This document shows positions 47,575 to 61,121 of a stretch of 64,000 nt of DNA, one piece after another. The stretch covers positions 1,984,001 through 2,048,000 of the forward strand of contig JABYQN010000001.1 in assembly GCA_022606135.1 (NCBI GenBank). Reading direction: 5' to 3'. Below the pieces are notes generated by a model. The model saw only the letters and a program-made list of their open reading frames with translations, did no database searches and was not told where the DNA came from. The DNA is from Fomes fomentarius (taxonomy: Eukaryota; Basidiomycota; Agaricomycetes; Polyporales; Polyporaceae). A program made the position numbers and the translations under genes. How positions within the stretch are numbered: position 1 is the first letter of the stretch; each line of letters opens with the position of its first letter.

Positions 47575-49782
47575 CTTTCGAGTACCCTGTGTGCGTTCTG
47601 TCGATACCGAAAGACACAAAGTTGATCAGTGAACGCGGAGACGCTTTGCAGATCTCAATGCGCAAAACCGTCTTCCGCAAAAAATCTGATCACATGGTCC
47701 GAAACGCGGACACGTGCCGACTCCGGCCGCGTCGCGTGTAGTCGCGCACGAAGTGGCTTGCCACTTTCTGGCGTTATCTTCCGACTTCAACTTCAACTTT
47801 ACTTCATGTTCAACTTTCAGGCAGCACTTTGCCTGAGGTCTAATATACTGGGATGTCTTTGTTGAAGAAGCCCAGTTGAAGAGCTAACATATCTCTCGGA
47901 GACCGTAGGTCTACCTAGCCCCTCGCTACGAACCTTTGCCTCCGAGTCGAACTGGAAGCCCACCGACGCGATGCCTAATCAGCGGAAGATACTCGACTCG
48001 AAAGCGATGAAGGTACCGAGGTAGTCGACTCTCCTACGGCCCAGCCAAAGCCCCACAAGCCTGGCGTATCAAATGAGGCTTGCAGGATCGTTCGAACAAT
48101 TCAACGTCTATTGCAAGGTATACGTAGTGGTGAGTCGCGTGTGCACTATATGGTGGTCATGCACACCCATCTCCACCGTCGTGTCTCGACAGGAAACCGT
48201 AGCGAAGCTCGTAGACAAGCACAACAACTTGACCCGCCGCAGATGGGCAGAGTTTGCTCGCATCGTGAGCGTCAGCGCATACAGGACGTGGAGATTGGTC
48301 CCTGATGTCTTCCGCTTGTGTATGGTAGGTGCATAACGAGTGCTCTCTTATCAACAACTGCGAGGAAGCTTGGCCGTTGAGCATCATCGCATTCGAACAT
48401 AACCGCCACGTAGACTGCTATTCAAAGAGTCTGGGCCTCACTCAGTGGACTCACTGGATGGTGCGATTCGCATCGCAGCTTGTGTTGAGAGGTGCTGGGG
48501 AAGCTGACCATATAGGTAGGAACCTGAAAGGCTCAAAATACTAGCCCCTCGCCTGTTTCAGTCGACCCCCCAGGTCACCGCCCATAGCCGCCCAAAGCTT
48601 GCACTTCAGGGGAGGGTCCCGATAGCGAATCTCGTGGTCTCTCTTAAACTTGCATGGGGGCTTCAGCTCGAACGGTACGTATTTTCGAGTCATAGATGGG
48701 TGCAGTTCGGGCCAGGTAAGGGCTCCATGCGGGTGCCTGCGTCCACCGCCACACCTTCGGCCACAAGCCGCACGTCAATGACGATCAGTGCTGAGCGCCC
48801 GCACGGCTATCCTGCCCTCGCGCATCGAGCCGGCTCTCATGTTTCTGCGCAGTCTCGACCCAGATCAAAGCGACCTCCTCGCCGTGTTCATCACCATGGA
48901 CGTCTTTGACAACACTGCGCTACAGGGATTCGCACGCATGAAAAGCCGGGACAAATGGCTCTACACTTGAGTCAAGTGGAATCTCATCCCTGAGCTCCAG
49001 TTCTCTGTGATCGCGACTAGCTTCGAGGCGATGCTACGTGCCTCCTCAAGCCGCTCTCTGCCGATAGGAGTACTTCCGGCAGCAGAAGCCGAGCATTCAT
49101 ACTGAGTCAAGACCATTGACAGTGTCGTTCAGTGCTACATCATGGATGCGTGGTGCAGACTTCAAGTTGTCGATCGCTAGCCCATTCGAATTACTCGCTA
49201 AGAGGCCTTTATGTGTCAGCAAAACACGATATCGCATACATAGTATATTGCAACGTTGAGGTGCATAGACCAGGCCCACTCTCCGGTCATGTCGGGATCA
49301 GGCCGAGATCTTCAATTAGCGAATCGGACACCCCGATTGTGGACAAACACCAAACACTTGTTCTGTACAGCCACGTTCCCCATCAAATCTCTCGCTGAGA
49401 ACGACATTTTCTCTCAGTCCACCTTCATCTATAATGCGTACTACTGCGTCCATGGTGACATCTATGTAGACAGGCCACAACAGCTCTGGTACATATTCTC
49501 TAGTCAAATGTCTCACATCACAGCATACCTGTTCGCCAGCGTCCTGCGCAGCGGCTTGGCCCGATCCTGCTGTGCAGACCTTTGGACAGACCGCAGGCGG
49601 CCGCGGGGTAGGGTGCTTCCGTAGTCTTGGCATTGGCCGTGCGTTGCGCCAATCTATCATCAATACATGCATCGGCCCTGACGTAGGTCGGAATGCTGTA
49701 CCTCGTGTTTTAGCATCCGCAGACATATATAGAGCAGCTGATCGGAAATTATGCAGAGCAGGGATTTCTGAACCAACCAACT
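47575..49782. other. 2.2-kb region with no intact gene
   Basis: This lies between divergent BUD23 and the S33 hydrolase. Short protein-like fragments appear on the plus strand (about 48190-48290, about 48790-48970) but stops and frame changes break them and I recognise no family. They could be remnants of a decayed gene. Nothing else is evident. Confidence 0.4.
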
Positions 49783-52204
49783 ATGCTAGGCTTTGGGCAA
49801 CTACTGACAACTATTCTCGGGGTCGTACCAGCTGACTTCTCCTACCATGACGGTATTCCCAAGCCTCAAACGAACGTACGTATAGTACTGCCCTTGCACT
49901 TGTGACTTGTCAGACAACCACTCTACTGTCAGAAGGCTAAACAATCCCCTGCAGATAACGATCCAATGGGGATCGTGTGATCGCTTTGCAGTAAACGATA
50001 CCAAATTAAATTGTGCAGTCGTAGAGGTCCCGCTCGACTACCACAATCCCTCAGTCGGCAACGCTCAGTTGGCCGTTATCAAACTCAATGCAACTGGGGA
50101 ACGTCGCGGCACGGTCTTCGTGAATCCAGGTCCGCTGAATTTCTCCCCACATAAACGTTGATTCATTGACCCGATTTCGACTGTACGATAGGAGGACCCG
50201 GAGGCTCGGGAATCGACTATATTAGAGATGGACAGGACCTTCTACTTTCTCTTACCGGAGGTGTCTATGACGTTGTCAGTTGGGACCCGCGTGGTATTGG
50301 CTTCACTGTGTAAGCGTTCTTTCCGCCTTCAGTCAGGGCCTCGATACTCACCGTGAGTATACGTGTTTCAGCCCTGGTGAGACTCACTGCTTTGACTCGG
50401 CTGAGGAATACACCGCGTTCTTCAACGGGACGATTGAACTCACCGGCATTGAGGAGACGGGCAACTTCACCGATCCGACCCAGATCCGGGCTCTTTTGTC
50501 CCAGGCTGAAACTCTGCAAAAGAAGTATAAAGAGGTTGCACATAAGTGCAAGAAGTCACCTAATGGTCGGTTTTTGAGGTACCTTGGTACCGCCGCAAAT
50601 GTGCGCGACATCATCTCTCTTGCAGACGCCATCGATGGACCGGACGAACCGGTCAATTACTACGGTATCTCCTACGGAACCCTGATTGGGTCTTGGCTCG
50701 TGAACAGTGAGTTTCAGTGATCCATTGCCGTACCAAGATAGGGCTGCTCACATTCCAAAACGTCAGTGTTCCCCGAGGTAGACTGTCTCTTTATCGACAT
50801 CATTTGATGTGCTGACTGTCGCCGATCAGCGTGTGGGTCGTGTCATGGTAGACGGCGTCGTAGACCCTGTCATATACAGCACAGAAGAGATCGCTACCGT
50901 TCGTTCATTCTCTTCGTGATTACGAGGCAATCACTGATCATTTCCACCACACTAGCATGGCGCGTACTTCTTCGAAGCCGCTGATACCGTATATAGTGGC
51001 ATGATCACAGGCTGTGCTCTTGCTGGCCCAAAGGGATGTGTTGTTGCAGAAGAAGGGGATGGACCACTCGAAATCAACACGAAGTTCCAGGCGCTGCTCG
51101 AGGCTGCATACCAAGCAACGTTGAAGAACGCTTCGGCACCAATCTCGTCAGGGCTTATTCGCCGTGAGCATTTACGTGCCACATGAGCAAAACACCGGCT
51201 AACCCTTGACTAGTCGGTCTCAGCACCGAAGTGTACTTTCCTAAGCAATGGTCAAGTATCATGAACGAAATTCTGCCACCAATTATCGCCGCGGTACTGG
51301 CAGAATCGGGTCAGAACCAGACACTCGTCAAAAGGATCACCGAAGGAGTCGTTCCTAACTCGTTCGTCCTATACCCATGATTTACCTGCAATCAGTTTTC
51401 GATGCTTATGCGATATCCTCTCAGCTTCGTCAAGCGTCAAAGTGGGACACCCCAGAGGACATACTCTGTCCCGGGCATCTTCTGTGGAGATAGCATCGAC
51501 CCGAACCCACACACAAACATGACGGACGTCCTGCAGGCAATAGTCGCTGGTACCCAGAACATATCGCATATTTGTAGGTTGTATGTTCCTGCAGTGTATA
51601 TTCAACTATTACTCAGCTCGCTCGGTTGCGCAGTTGGCTCTAAGTTCCCTTCCCTGACGTCGCCGTGCGCTCTGTGGCCGTTCCGTTCCGTGGAGAGATA
51701 CCAGGGCCCGTTCAACAAAAAGCTTGCGAACAAGATCCTCATTGCTTCCACCACGGCACGTAGCTTCGATGCAGTCCGTGGACGTTAGCTGACGTGTTTC
51801 CAGTTCGACCCTATCACTCCCATCCGTGGTGCGCGAACGCTAGCAGGCCTTCTCGGAGACGATGCAGTCTTGGTTGAGCTCCACGGCTTCGGCGTATGTA
51901 GACTTTCCCCAGCATCACGAAGTCCATGTTTTCTTGACGCTGACTTTGTGCTCGTACCTCAGCACCCGACGTTCGCAACAGAGTCGGCCTGCATGACGAA
52001 CACCATGGCTGCGTACATGGTGAACGGAACAGTGAGTTCTTTCCCCCTCCTCCCTTTCCTCACACTCAGCCATTGGCACCCTTGCCTTTTTTTATGTAGC
52101 TCCCGGCCAACAACACCGTGTGCGAGGCCGATGCAGACTGGCAAGTCTTCGAAGGAGTCACTCAAACCGATATCTTCGCCAATCTCCCCAAGTTCGGCAT
52201 CTAA
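49783..52204 (+). CDS. S33 alpha/beta hydrolase, tripeptidyl-aminopeptidase type
   Basis: A serine hydrolase of the TAP family that removes short peptides from protein N-termini; fungal members are often secreted. The gene has about ten exons from ATG 49783 (first exon to 49875, second from 49955). The oxyanion region reads VFVNPG joined to GPGGSGIDYIRDG, then YDVVSWDPRGIGFTV. The nucleophile is YYGISYGTLIGSW (GISYG). The C-terminal TAP-like domain has ALWPFRSVERYQGPFNKKL, the acid residue in FDPITPIRGARTLAGLL and the His in GFGHPTFATESAC. The triad is complete. The N-terminus MLGFGQLLTTILGVVPA could be a weak signal peptide. Between about 51400 and 51500 two frames compete and I could not fix the exon edge, so this segment may be disturbed. 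Confidence 0.8.
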
Positions 52205-53710
52205 ATCCAGTCGCTTTACGCAAATCTACTGCTTCCATGATTATCTGAGAGCTCGAGCTTACGCGCTCCTTCCACGGACTGCCACGGACTTGTACTACTC
52301 CATGCCTAATTTCTGCACATTAACTCCAACATTGATCTTGAATCCTATTGATATGATCACGCTCGTTTACGAGTGTCATTTTGTTCTTGTGGGCTGCGGC
52401 CTGTTCGTGAGCTCGAGTAACCAAAAACCAGAAGAAGTAACACCGATGGCAGAGCTCGGGCCAATTTATACTGATTGGAAGCCTTCTAAGTGAGCATTGC
52501 ACACGCGTCGTTCTTTTCTTCACTAAACCAATACTAATACCTGCCATCTTAGCCATATACATCGTCCACCGGCTGTGTCCCCGCCGTGCTGATTCAACCC
52601 TGTGCTCGTAGTGGCACGGCAACGTCGATGGCGCACTCACAAAGTCCGCGACCTGCGCAATCACAAAGGGTACGACGTACGATCGCGATTGAATGCACAC
52701 CACGCGCCATACATAAGTCCGTTGCGAGCGGACACCTGCGGACATCCTGGCGAGAAAGCGCGATTTCCGAACGTCGGACCACGCCACTATCGATGACAAG
52801 TCCGCACGCAGCCCGCCGGTCGGAAAGTAATGAGATCTATGACTGGGCATTTCTTGATCTGTGCGGATCGCCACGAAAGTGCGTTGCTAGATGGAGGCAA
52901 TCAGTGAATTTAATGGGGGCAATACGGTGTGAGCGACGCGATCGAGCGTGAAGTTGACGGTGGCTGTCACTGTAACCTGCATTGCATCCATTCGATGATC
53001 AAGTAAAGGAGAGAGAGTGCTCGCATATACTTGACACCATCATTCGTGTGTGCAGCCGCTGCAGCGAACCACAGGCCACCACGCGCGACTTCTAGCCACC
53101 TTCGTGATCCATACTGTGATGATTGCCGTCCGGTGGTGCGGGTGAATGCTTACGATGAACATTGGGGATAGATGGACAACGACTTGTGAAATCGCGCGCA
53201 TTGACGACCAGGGTTGTAGTAATGTCCGCGTAGACTGTCCTTTTGACTGCTCGGAAGAAATGAGTCTATGCACAAGAAAAGAAAGAATGCAAAGTGTATG
53301 TATGATATAACAAACGAAGCGGATGGACTTGATATACATGTGTAATGATGACATGATACGCAGAGTTGAGGGTACCGGTACCGAGGGGGGATGCGACGCG
53401 TGGACGGGGTCAGGAATGCGGAGGTAGAGGAGGCCACGAAGGCTAGATATACACAATCAAAGCGGCGAGAACAGCCTTCTCGTTCTAAATATGCTATCGA
53501 CACATGTACCGTGCAACAACACGCAGCGCCGGCGCGGCGCTGACGACTCAAGCACCAAGACGTCTCTATGGATATGACAAAGACAAGAAATGGGGGATAG
53601 AATAACAAGGTATGCGAGCACCTACGCATGCGGACGGGACCCAATATCACCAGCATAATATACCTATGACACGCTAATGTCCCGAACCCACAGTAGATTC
53701 ACCATAATTG
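52205..53710. other. 1.5-kb region without a recognised gene
   Basis: This is the shared 3' side of the S33 hydrolase and the Ser/Pro-rich gene. Open stretches on both strands (for example 52320-52874 minus) have no motif and no splice pattern. I see nothing I can name. Confidence 0.4.
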
Positions 53711-56700
53711 TCATGAGGGCGGGAAGTAGACCGCGCCCGGCGGCGCCACCTGCATTAGCACAGGGACAGGGACAGGAGGTGGCATGTCGAATGGTCCTGG
53801 CGGCGTGTTCCCCGTCGAATGCGGACGTGATGGATCAAGCGTAGCGAGTACAGGTGGCCCTCGGGTCTGCTGCTGGAGCAGTGACTTGGCCGTCATGAGC
53901 ACGTCGACCTCGCTTGACAGAGGCCCGACCATGTCCACCGCCTGCGCTACAGCAGATTGTGTCGCAACTGAAACCTCCTTGACGGTCACCGCGGGGACTG
54001 TGCTGGCAGCGACGGCAGGGGGAAGTCCTGACGACACAGCCGCAACAGTACGATCCGCGACAACTTGCCGAGCGGCTTGAAGAACAACCTGCTGGGCAGC
54101 AACCGTGAGAGCGTTCGACTGAGCGACCGCCCCTTCGGGCACCTCCCCTGCCAACTTGTTGCTGATGGCCTGCGCGGTCACGGTCAAGACGTGCTGTTGC
54201 TTCGCTAATGCCTGCAGCTCCGGGCCGGCCTCGTTGGGGGATGCGACGACCTGTGATTGCGCTTCCTGTGCGACACGCTGAGCTGCAGAAGTCAAGACTT
54301 GCACAACCTGTGACTCGGGCGCTACCGCAGGGGGGCAGGCGCCGCTGCAAGACCACCACGCAACATTCTTGAAGCAGCGCTTTCAGTATCCACTTCACGA
54401 GGGGAGGAGGGTAGCGTACGTACCGTTGCGCATTCGCCGGCTGAGCTATTCCGCCAACGATCGAATCGCTCAAGATTCGCCTAGGGTTGTGGATATCGCC
54501 AACAAGCGAGGGCCGCCGAGAGGGTGTGAAAGTGGAGTCGACGGCAGCCATGGGAGCGATAGTGATATGCACGGTGTGCGACAGCAACTCCTCCTTCCCA
54601 TCTTGCATAAACTAAATCCGAGGGTCAGAACCTGTATGACTCCACCATGTGGGCCCGAGACGCACCCTGGCTTCGACTGTAACGTCACAACTTTGTGCGT
54701 CCGGCGGAGGGATCCCGGTCAACGAGTCTTCCTTCCATGACAGCCAAGATGGGAGCGACGGTGAGCTATAGCTCACGGGCATGTTCGTGCGCGAGGCTTG
54801 AGGATCCCATATCCTCGGCGTCCATGTCCAGCGCAGGCCGACGTACGCGACACCAGGTGGGGTGCCAGCGAGCTTCCGTCTGAAGGGCCGGAAGCTCCAG
54901 CCTTTCTCAGTCTTTTTCGCATCGACATGCCAAATGTGATTGCCTTTTGACTTTGACTTCTTACCCTCTTCGTTGAACCGCGAGATGTAGGGTTGGTTCC
55001 ACAAAAAGTTCCGAATCTGTATCGCAAGGGGGTACGTCTGATGTCAGATGACATGCCGACGCTTGTCATATAGATCCGTACCACACTCGCCTTTTTCATT
55101 GGTATCTTTTCTTCAGGGAACCCCTGCCGCGCGAGCTGTAATGAGTGAAGTCATTCATCAATGCCGGGATGCCGATTGTTGTCATCACAAGAGAAGTTAC
55201 CTCTTCCAAGAAGGCGTTGGTGAAGGCTTGTATACGGAATTTGAAAGGACGGAAGTCGGGCGACTCATCCAAGCGCTGCATCTTCTTGGCCATGAGCGTC
55301 TGGTGAATCGGCTCGCCCTTGGAATCGGTGGCATCCACTGCGGAGCAGAACATACACACAGTTCAGCGCGGGCACGCACACGGAGGAGGGGAGCGGCTGC
55401 GCCGGAGAAAACACCACGGTGTATACGTACGATTAGAACAAATCGAATCCAAGAACTCAAAGAATATGCGCTCGACTTCGGACCGGTATTCCTGCGGCAC
55501 CTCGTTTCCGTGACTTGACGAGCTGCCACCCTCGTTTGAGGGCGAAGTACGGCTCATGCGCCGCTGGCCGGCATGGCTGCGCGATGTTCCGTTCACGAGG
55601 CCTTCGGCACTAGATGAACTCTCAGTATAAGAACCGCTCAATCTGTCCCAAGAATGCGTACTGATTTCCCTGTTGTTCGCCGCTCTCGTCATCCGAATCC
55701 CGTCCTCCCTCATCACCCTCCCACTCTGGTGATGGTGACAGCGGACGGGGACTAAGTCGCCCCGACGTCGATGGCCTCGACTGCGTTGACTCATACATGG
55801 TGGGATGAGGCACTGTGTCTGGTACGTGCGCAAACGGATTCCCATGCAAGTTCGATATTGACTGTGAGCGGGAAGCGCGTCCTAGCGAGGCAGAAGCTGC
55901 GTTAAATGGCGCCTGTTGGAGCTGAGTGCTTCTGATCGGCGAGTACATGGGAGTGGTATAGGACATCGTCGACGGTCCGGCTACAGGGACGGGCTTAGGA
56001 ACTACAAATCCATTGTTCAGAATTGCACCAGCAGACAGGGAATGATGATGCTGACGTGGAACGGTGGCTCGGTTCTCTGGCCAGACAGACCCAGGTAAGA
56101 TACCAGGCATGGCAACGCTTGTCGCAGATGTCGGCGATATGAAGTCCGGTGAGTGTGATAACGACGGGACACTCTCCATAGGGATGGCCGCATGCATCAC
56201 CTGTTGAGTGGGATCGGGGATAATTCCTAGAGACAAAGGAGGGGGGATCCCAGCGGAGCTAGGAGGTCGGGAACTGGTGAGAGGAGCGGAAGAGAGAGGC
56301 GGCGGAATTGACATGATCTCGTTCGCCGATGCAAGGGGGAGCTGGCCTGGGGGAATAGTGTAGGCGGGGTAGGAGAAATGTGTCGGAGGCGCCATGGGTG
56401 GCGAGATCGTTGCGGATGCTGGTACTTGCAAAGGCGGACCGTCGTCCTGGGGTTCTAGCTTCATCGACTTCACCACCCGGTCCCCTGCCACAGACGAAGC
56501 GCATCGCTTGCGCGATTCTGAGCTGTCAGACGACATGGTGCTGGGGTCCATTGAGCCTCCGGAAGGCAAGCCATTTAAACTGGGAGGTGCTTGTTGCTGG
56601 GAGGATGATGACTTCGTCTCAACATTCATGTCGGCCACGACAGGAGCAGATTCTGAGCTCACACTGGGAGCAGCCGGCGATGATGAAGAGCCTGGGCCTA

Positions 56701-57735
56701 GGGACTGAGGAGGACTACCAGCAGCAGCAGCAGCAGCAGCATCGCCCAGCTGCATGGCGGCAACGAGTTCTGCGACGAGCAAGACGTTTCTCTTGAGCAT
56801 CGTCACAATCTCGCGCGCATCAGTGCTCTGGCCATTCGAGCATGCTTCACTCCCGGAGCTAGCAGTCCGTGCGATACTGGATGGGCGAACGAAGATTATG
56901 CAGATATTCATTAGCGACCAAGTCGTCACATTATGAAGGACTGGGTCTAGACGCACTTTTTCAGCATGTCACCCAGTACCATGAGATGTGCACCCCCAGG
57001 CACATCGGACACGCTGTCGTTACTCGGTTGCATGGGGTCTTCGAATCCAGGAGGTGGGAACTGGAATCCGAACTCGTGCACAATGGTGGAGGACGGATCT
57101 CTCCCACCCGATGAGAAGCCCAGGTCTGAACTGGACGCAGTCAAATTTGGGGGAGAGGCCACAGATCCTGAACGGCTGCGAGTAGCACCAATGCTACTGT
57201 CTAGGGCAGAAGCAAGGGAGGACGAACCAGCTGAATATGAAGGGGTCACACCAGTTAATGAAGGTGATGAAGCGTGAGAAGCGCTCGTAGACGCCGAGGT
57301 CGCGCTCGGAGAAGACAGAAGCGGATGGGACGGATCAAGACTATCAAAACTTGTGAGGCGGGGATCCATTCCGTAGAGTGCGGCCTGTGTTGGAAGATCC
57401 GGAATAACGCCTGGTGAGTTGGATTGAGGAGGGAGAGGAGCTACGACGTCCATCGGAGCGACGGTGTCGACGGAAGAGGGTAATGCATTGCCTGACATAC
57501 GCAGAGACATATTGACGGCGGTAGCGGGGTCCAGTTGCTGTGAATAGAGTGGAAGGGGAATTGATACGTGCATATGAGCGGCGGGATCTGGAGGTATTGA
57601 CGGGTCCGGGTGAGGGCCAGGGACAAGGGAGACGAAGGATTGCTGGACGGGGACTTCGCCTGACGAGTACTGCTGAAACTGCTGCGGGTCGACAGTGACA
57701 GAGGGAGCAGCCTGTATCTCTTGCATGGAGGTCAT
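53711..57735 (-). CDS. Large Ser/Pro-rich nuclear-type protein with unassigned conserved core
   Basis: About 1,200 residues from ATG 57735 to the stop at 53711, in eight or so exons whose phases agree. The first two thirds are disordered Ser/Pro/Gln-rich sequence, with one helical patch (DAREIVTMLKRNVLLVAELV) and an alanine run. A well-ordered core follows: EYRSEVERIFFEFLDSICSN, HQTLMAKKMQRLDESPDFRP, KFRIQAFTNAFLEELARQGF, RNFLWNQPYISRFNEEGKKS, KGNHIWHVDAKKTEKGWSF and PPGVAYVGLRWTWTPRIWDP. This core looks conserved and globular but I cannot assign it to a named domain. The C-terminus is Ala/Gln/Val-rich (RVAQEAQSQVVASPNEAG). The composition suggests a transcriptional regulator; that is inference. 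Confidence 0.7.
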
Positions 57736-59577
57736 GACCGGGGCAAGAGGCGATCACGGAGCGCCGCAAAGCGAGGCGAGGAAGTTGGCTGGCTGGTCGG
57801 ACGGAAGAAAGAAGGATGGGGGATAGGAGGTGCGGTGATCACAACGAAGGACGGACTCTAGATCCTCCGTCTGGGATGAAGGGGATGTGGATATGAGAGA
57901 GATGTGGGCAAGGTGTGGCACGCACCTGAATGGGTAATTGAGACCGCGGGGCGGAGAGCAATATATCGAGGTATCGAGACAATCGGCGAGACGGCGTGCG
58001 CGGGGTCGAGGAGGACACGGCTTGAAGAATGGCGAACTGACAGCATGCACGTCGCCGCGGGGAGAGGGAGAGAGAGAAAAGGCAGGGAGGAAGGAATAAC
58101 GTACGCGATTATGGCCCAAGAAGCGACGGACACGAGCAGTCTGCAGCATTCGACACAGGCGAGACTGGCCACACGCCTCAAGGCGCAGTATAAACACGCG
58201 CAAACACTGCCTATTAACCACTTCCCCATCCGCTTCCCGCCCCCGACGCCGTTGCCCTCTCCGTTGCCCCCCCCCTCCAGCATCAATCACCTCCATCCCC
58301 AGCATCCATCGCCATCGCGCCTGCCCCGTCGTCAGCGTCCATCTGACCCGCCTGGCCACCGTTCCTTCCGCACCGTCTTGGTGCCTCTCATACCTCTTAA
58401 CACTGGCTTCCCCATCACATTCTGATCCCTGTTACCGGCAGGACACTTGGGACAGTTGCATCTTTACCTTTGGCCTTCCCTGCCCGGGCCCATCAGTAAT
58501 AGATTGCAATCACAATGCCATCATCGCATACTCGCCATCTCACCCGACCCGACATGACGACGCCCTACCTCGTCGGTTGCGCCTCCACGCGTGCGCTTCC
58601 GGGCGAGTCTAAGGATGTCTAGCGGACATGTAATAGCAGTATCGGTTGCAATCATGCCACGGTGTGTCCATATCCGCACCATCGACTTTACTCAAAGTGT
58701 CGGATCGTCCACATCATATTCCGTCTCTTGCGCCTGATCTGCCACGATACTCATTCTCGGTCATATGCCCTTCCGCCGATGTCCTCGAATCATGTTTCTT
58801 CCCATTTCTGTCACCTGAATCTTGCTGAGCACCTTGAAATGGCGTCCGATGATCCATGTCGTGCTGACTCCCACCGCTGTGGCCTTCTTCTGTTATTTTC
58901 CGGAATTCGTACGCGCGTCCAATCTCAGTCACTCCCCCGCTCTATCTTCACACCATCCGTTCCGCAGGAATAGCCGGTCGTCTATCTACCTCTATCCGCC
59001 CTCGTAATACAAATAACAACCTTGACGTCTTGCTTCCGCGTGGATCAGCTGTGGGATATACCAATCGCAAGTGGGAATGTCCTCTGACCGAGCCCTGGCA
59101 GAACGCTTCCGCACGCGTCATGAAAGTCGTGGCAAGCTTCTCAATCCAACTTCTTGCAGTCGTATCCCGAAGCTGCCCCCTATAGACACATATCTTGACA
59201 CTTCGAGGCCATACCTTACGCGACAGGGAACCATTCCAATTAATGAAACTCTAGCCTAGTCTCAAACAATGCAGAGTTTAACACAGTTCCGCAGTCATCT
59301 CCCGCGTCCCAGCGCTGAACTATAAGCTGCACTCCGAGTACCCAACTCGGACCAACTGCAACCAATAGGCCTCTAGCGACGTTCGCTTAATTAGACGCTT
59401 TCCTTGAGCTTGCCTCATTTGGTCCAAGGGAGCGCCCACGCCCACGGCCTCGATCTAGGCTCGCTTGATCCATGTTACGCTTCATCCCGCACTATTACAG
59501 CAGCCTGAGCTGCACTCTATCCGCGCGACTGCCGCGAGCCTGCAGCCCTGTCATATCGCTCCTGAGTTCTTGTCTGG
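57736..59577. other. 1.8-kb divergent intergenic region
   Basis: This holds the promoters of the Ser/Pro-rich gene (minus) and BET3 (plus). On the minus strand the first 500 bp are pyrimidine-rich, fitting a long leader. I see no gene, tRNA or repeat. Confidence 0.45.
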
Positions 59578-60381
59578 ATGGCGTCCACAACTAAGCAGTA
59601 CAAGGCGATAGGCGAGGACCTCTGGAAAGGCCGCACGGAGAAAATTGTATGTCAGTTTCCTTCGGCGCTATCGCATGAGGATCCTGACGTCCTCAGGGAT
59701 AGAATGCAGAGCTGTTTGCTCTAACGTACGGCGCACTCGTCGTCCAGCTCATACAGGACTACGAGGACTATGCGGAGGTCAACAAGCAGCTCGATAAGAT
59801 GGGCTACAACATCGGCACGCGGCTCATCGAGGACTTCCTTGCACGCAGCAATTTGGGCCGCTGTGCAGATTTTCGAGAGGTAGGAGAAGTGGTCGCAAAG
59901 GTACGTTGCAAAGTCGTGTGTGCAATCGTCGCGGTCTTAAAGCACCCCGACGGGTTCGGACTCTAGGTTGGCTTCAAATCGTTCCTGAACATCACCCCAA
60001 ACGTAACACACGGTGCGCAACCTGCATCCTCCCCGACCCGGACGAGCATGCCTCCTCCGCAGGGTAACGCAGTTGGATCGAGTTTCACCCTGACGTTCGA
60101 TGAGAATCCCTTGGCGGAGTTCGTGGAACTGCCAGAAGAGGCTCTAGAGGGTGGGCTCTGGTTCAGCAATGTTCTTTGCGGGGTGCTCAGGGGAGCGTTG
60201 GAAATGGTGCGTGACCGTGTTCGTGTTCAGACAATTCAATACATACGTTCTGGAACACCAGGTCCAGATGCAGGTGACCGCCTCGTTTGTGTCAGACGTC
60301 CTCAAAGGAGACGAGACTACCGAGATCCGCGTCACACTTGTGAAATATCTAGAGGAAGAAGTGCCTGTTGGTGACGACTAG
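59578..60381 (+). CDS. BET3: TRAPP complex subunit BET3 (TRAPPC3)
   Basis: A core subunit of the TRAPP tethering complexes that activate Rab1/Ypt1 on ER-to-Golgi and Golgi membranes. Four exons, 59578-59646, 59703-59900, 59967-60206 and 60262-60381, give 208 residues. Motifs typical of BET3: [40 protein letters not shown] with the tract that lines the acyl pocket, [51 protein letters not shown] and [20 protein letters not shown]. An insert of about 25 Pro/Ser-rich residues after NITPNV is longer than in yeast. No catalytic function. Confidence 0.93.
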
Positions 60382-60589
60382 ATACCGCAGTATGAATGTA
60401 CAGTAGTTTGGCCCCATATACCCCCGCCTCGCAGGGCAGCAGGGTTCTCAGACGTGGTCTATTGGGGCCCAGGGCGATCCAAACCATGACTGCGTGTTCG
60501 ATCAGCGACTCGGGGTTAACGATGCTAACGTGATGTGGCAAGCACTCACCGGCGGTGGGGGGCGCAGAAGGACAAGAACGCGCAGACAC

Positions 60590-61121
60590 TTAATTGTACC
60601 GTTCCACCCTGTTGAGCTTCCGCGCCGTCCTCGCGTTGCTCTGTGTGTTCTGTCCCCTGACAGGGAGGTGCATCGCATGCCTTCGTCCGACATAGCTGCC
60701 GATCATGCGCTGGTGCGCGATGTTCTCCCGCATCTGTCTGCGCAGGTCCGACTCGATCTTAATTTCCCTGAGGCGGTCAACGGGTTGGGGCAGCTTCGGC
60801 TGCGGTATTGGCTCTGCGAGCGGCGGGGGCACATAGTCAGGTGCAGCGAGCACATGGGGTACGACAGGGGGAGAGTTCGCGGGCGAGGAGAGGAAGGCGG
60901 TCAGAGCTGTGACTTGCGACTGGTTCAGGCCACGAACGCGGCAGCGTTCATGGATCTGCACGCGTGCGCAGAGGTGGAGAGCGGTTTTGCGTCCGATTCC
61001 GTAGAAGTGCGTCAAGGCATACTCTGGGTGGGTCAGCACTGTCGCTGGCAGAGACCCTGACACGCATGCTGCTCACCTTGACCAGCTGGTTTTCAGGCAT
61101 AAGAACACCGAGGATGTGCAT
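60590..61121 (-). CDS. Mitochondrial ribosomal protein uS13m
   Basis: A small-subunit mitoribosomal protein of the S13 family (yeast Sws2), contacting the head of the 18S-like rRNA and tRNAs. Two exons, 61121-61077 and 61021-60590, give 158 residues. The start reads [15 protein letters not shown] joined to [20 protein letters not shown], the conserved opening of S13. The C-terminus [20 protein letters not shown] is the family signature. The acceptor used is a GAG (61022) and not the CAG two bases earlier, because only it keeps frame. A central insert (residues about 60-95, Pro-rich) is longer than in bacterial S13. Confidence 0.9.

Noticed and set aside
52320..52874. Minus-strand 184-codon open frame
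   Set aside because: It has no motif, no splice pattern and it overlaps the 3' flank of the hydrolase; likely chance.
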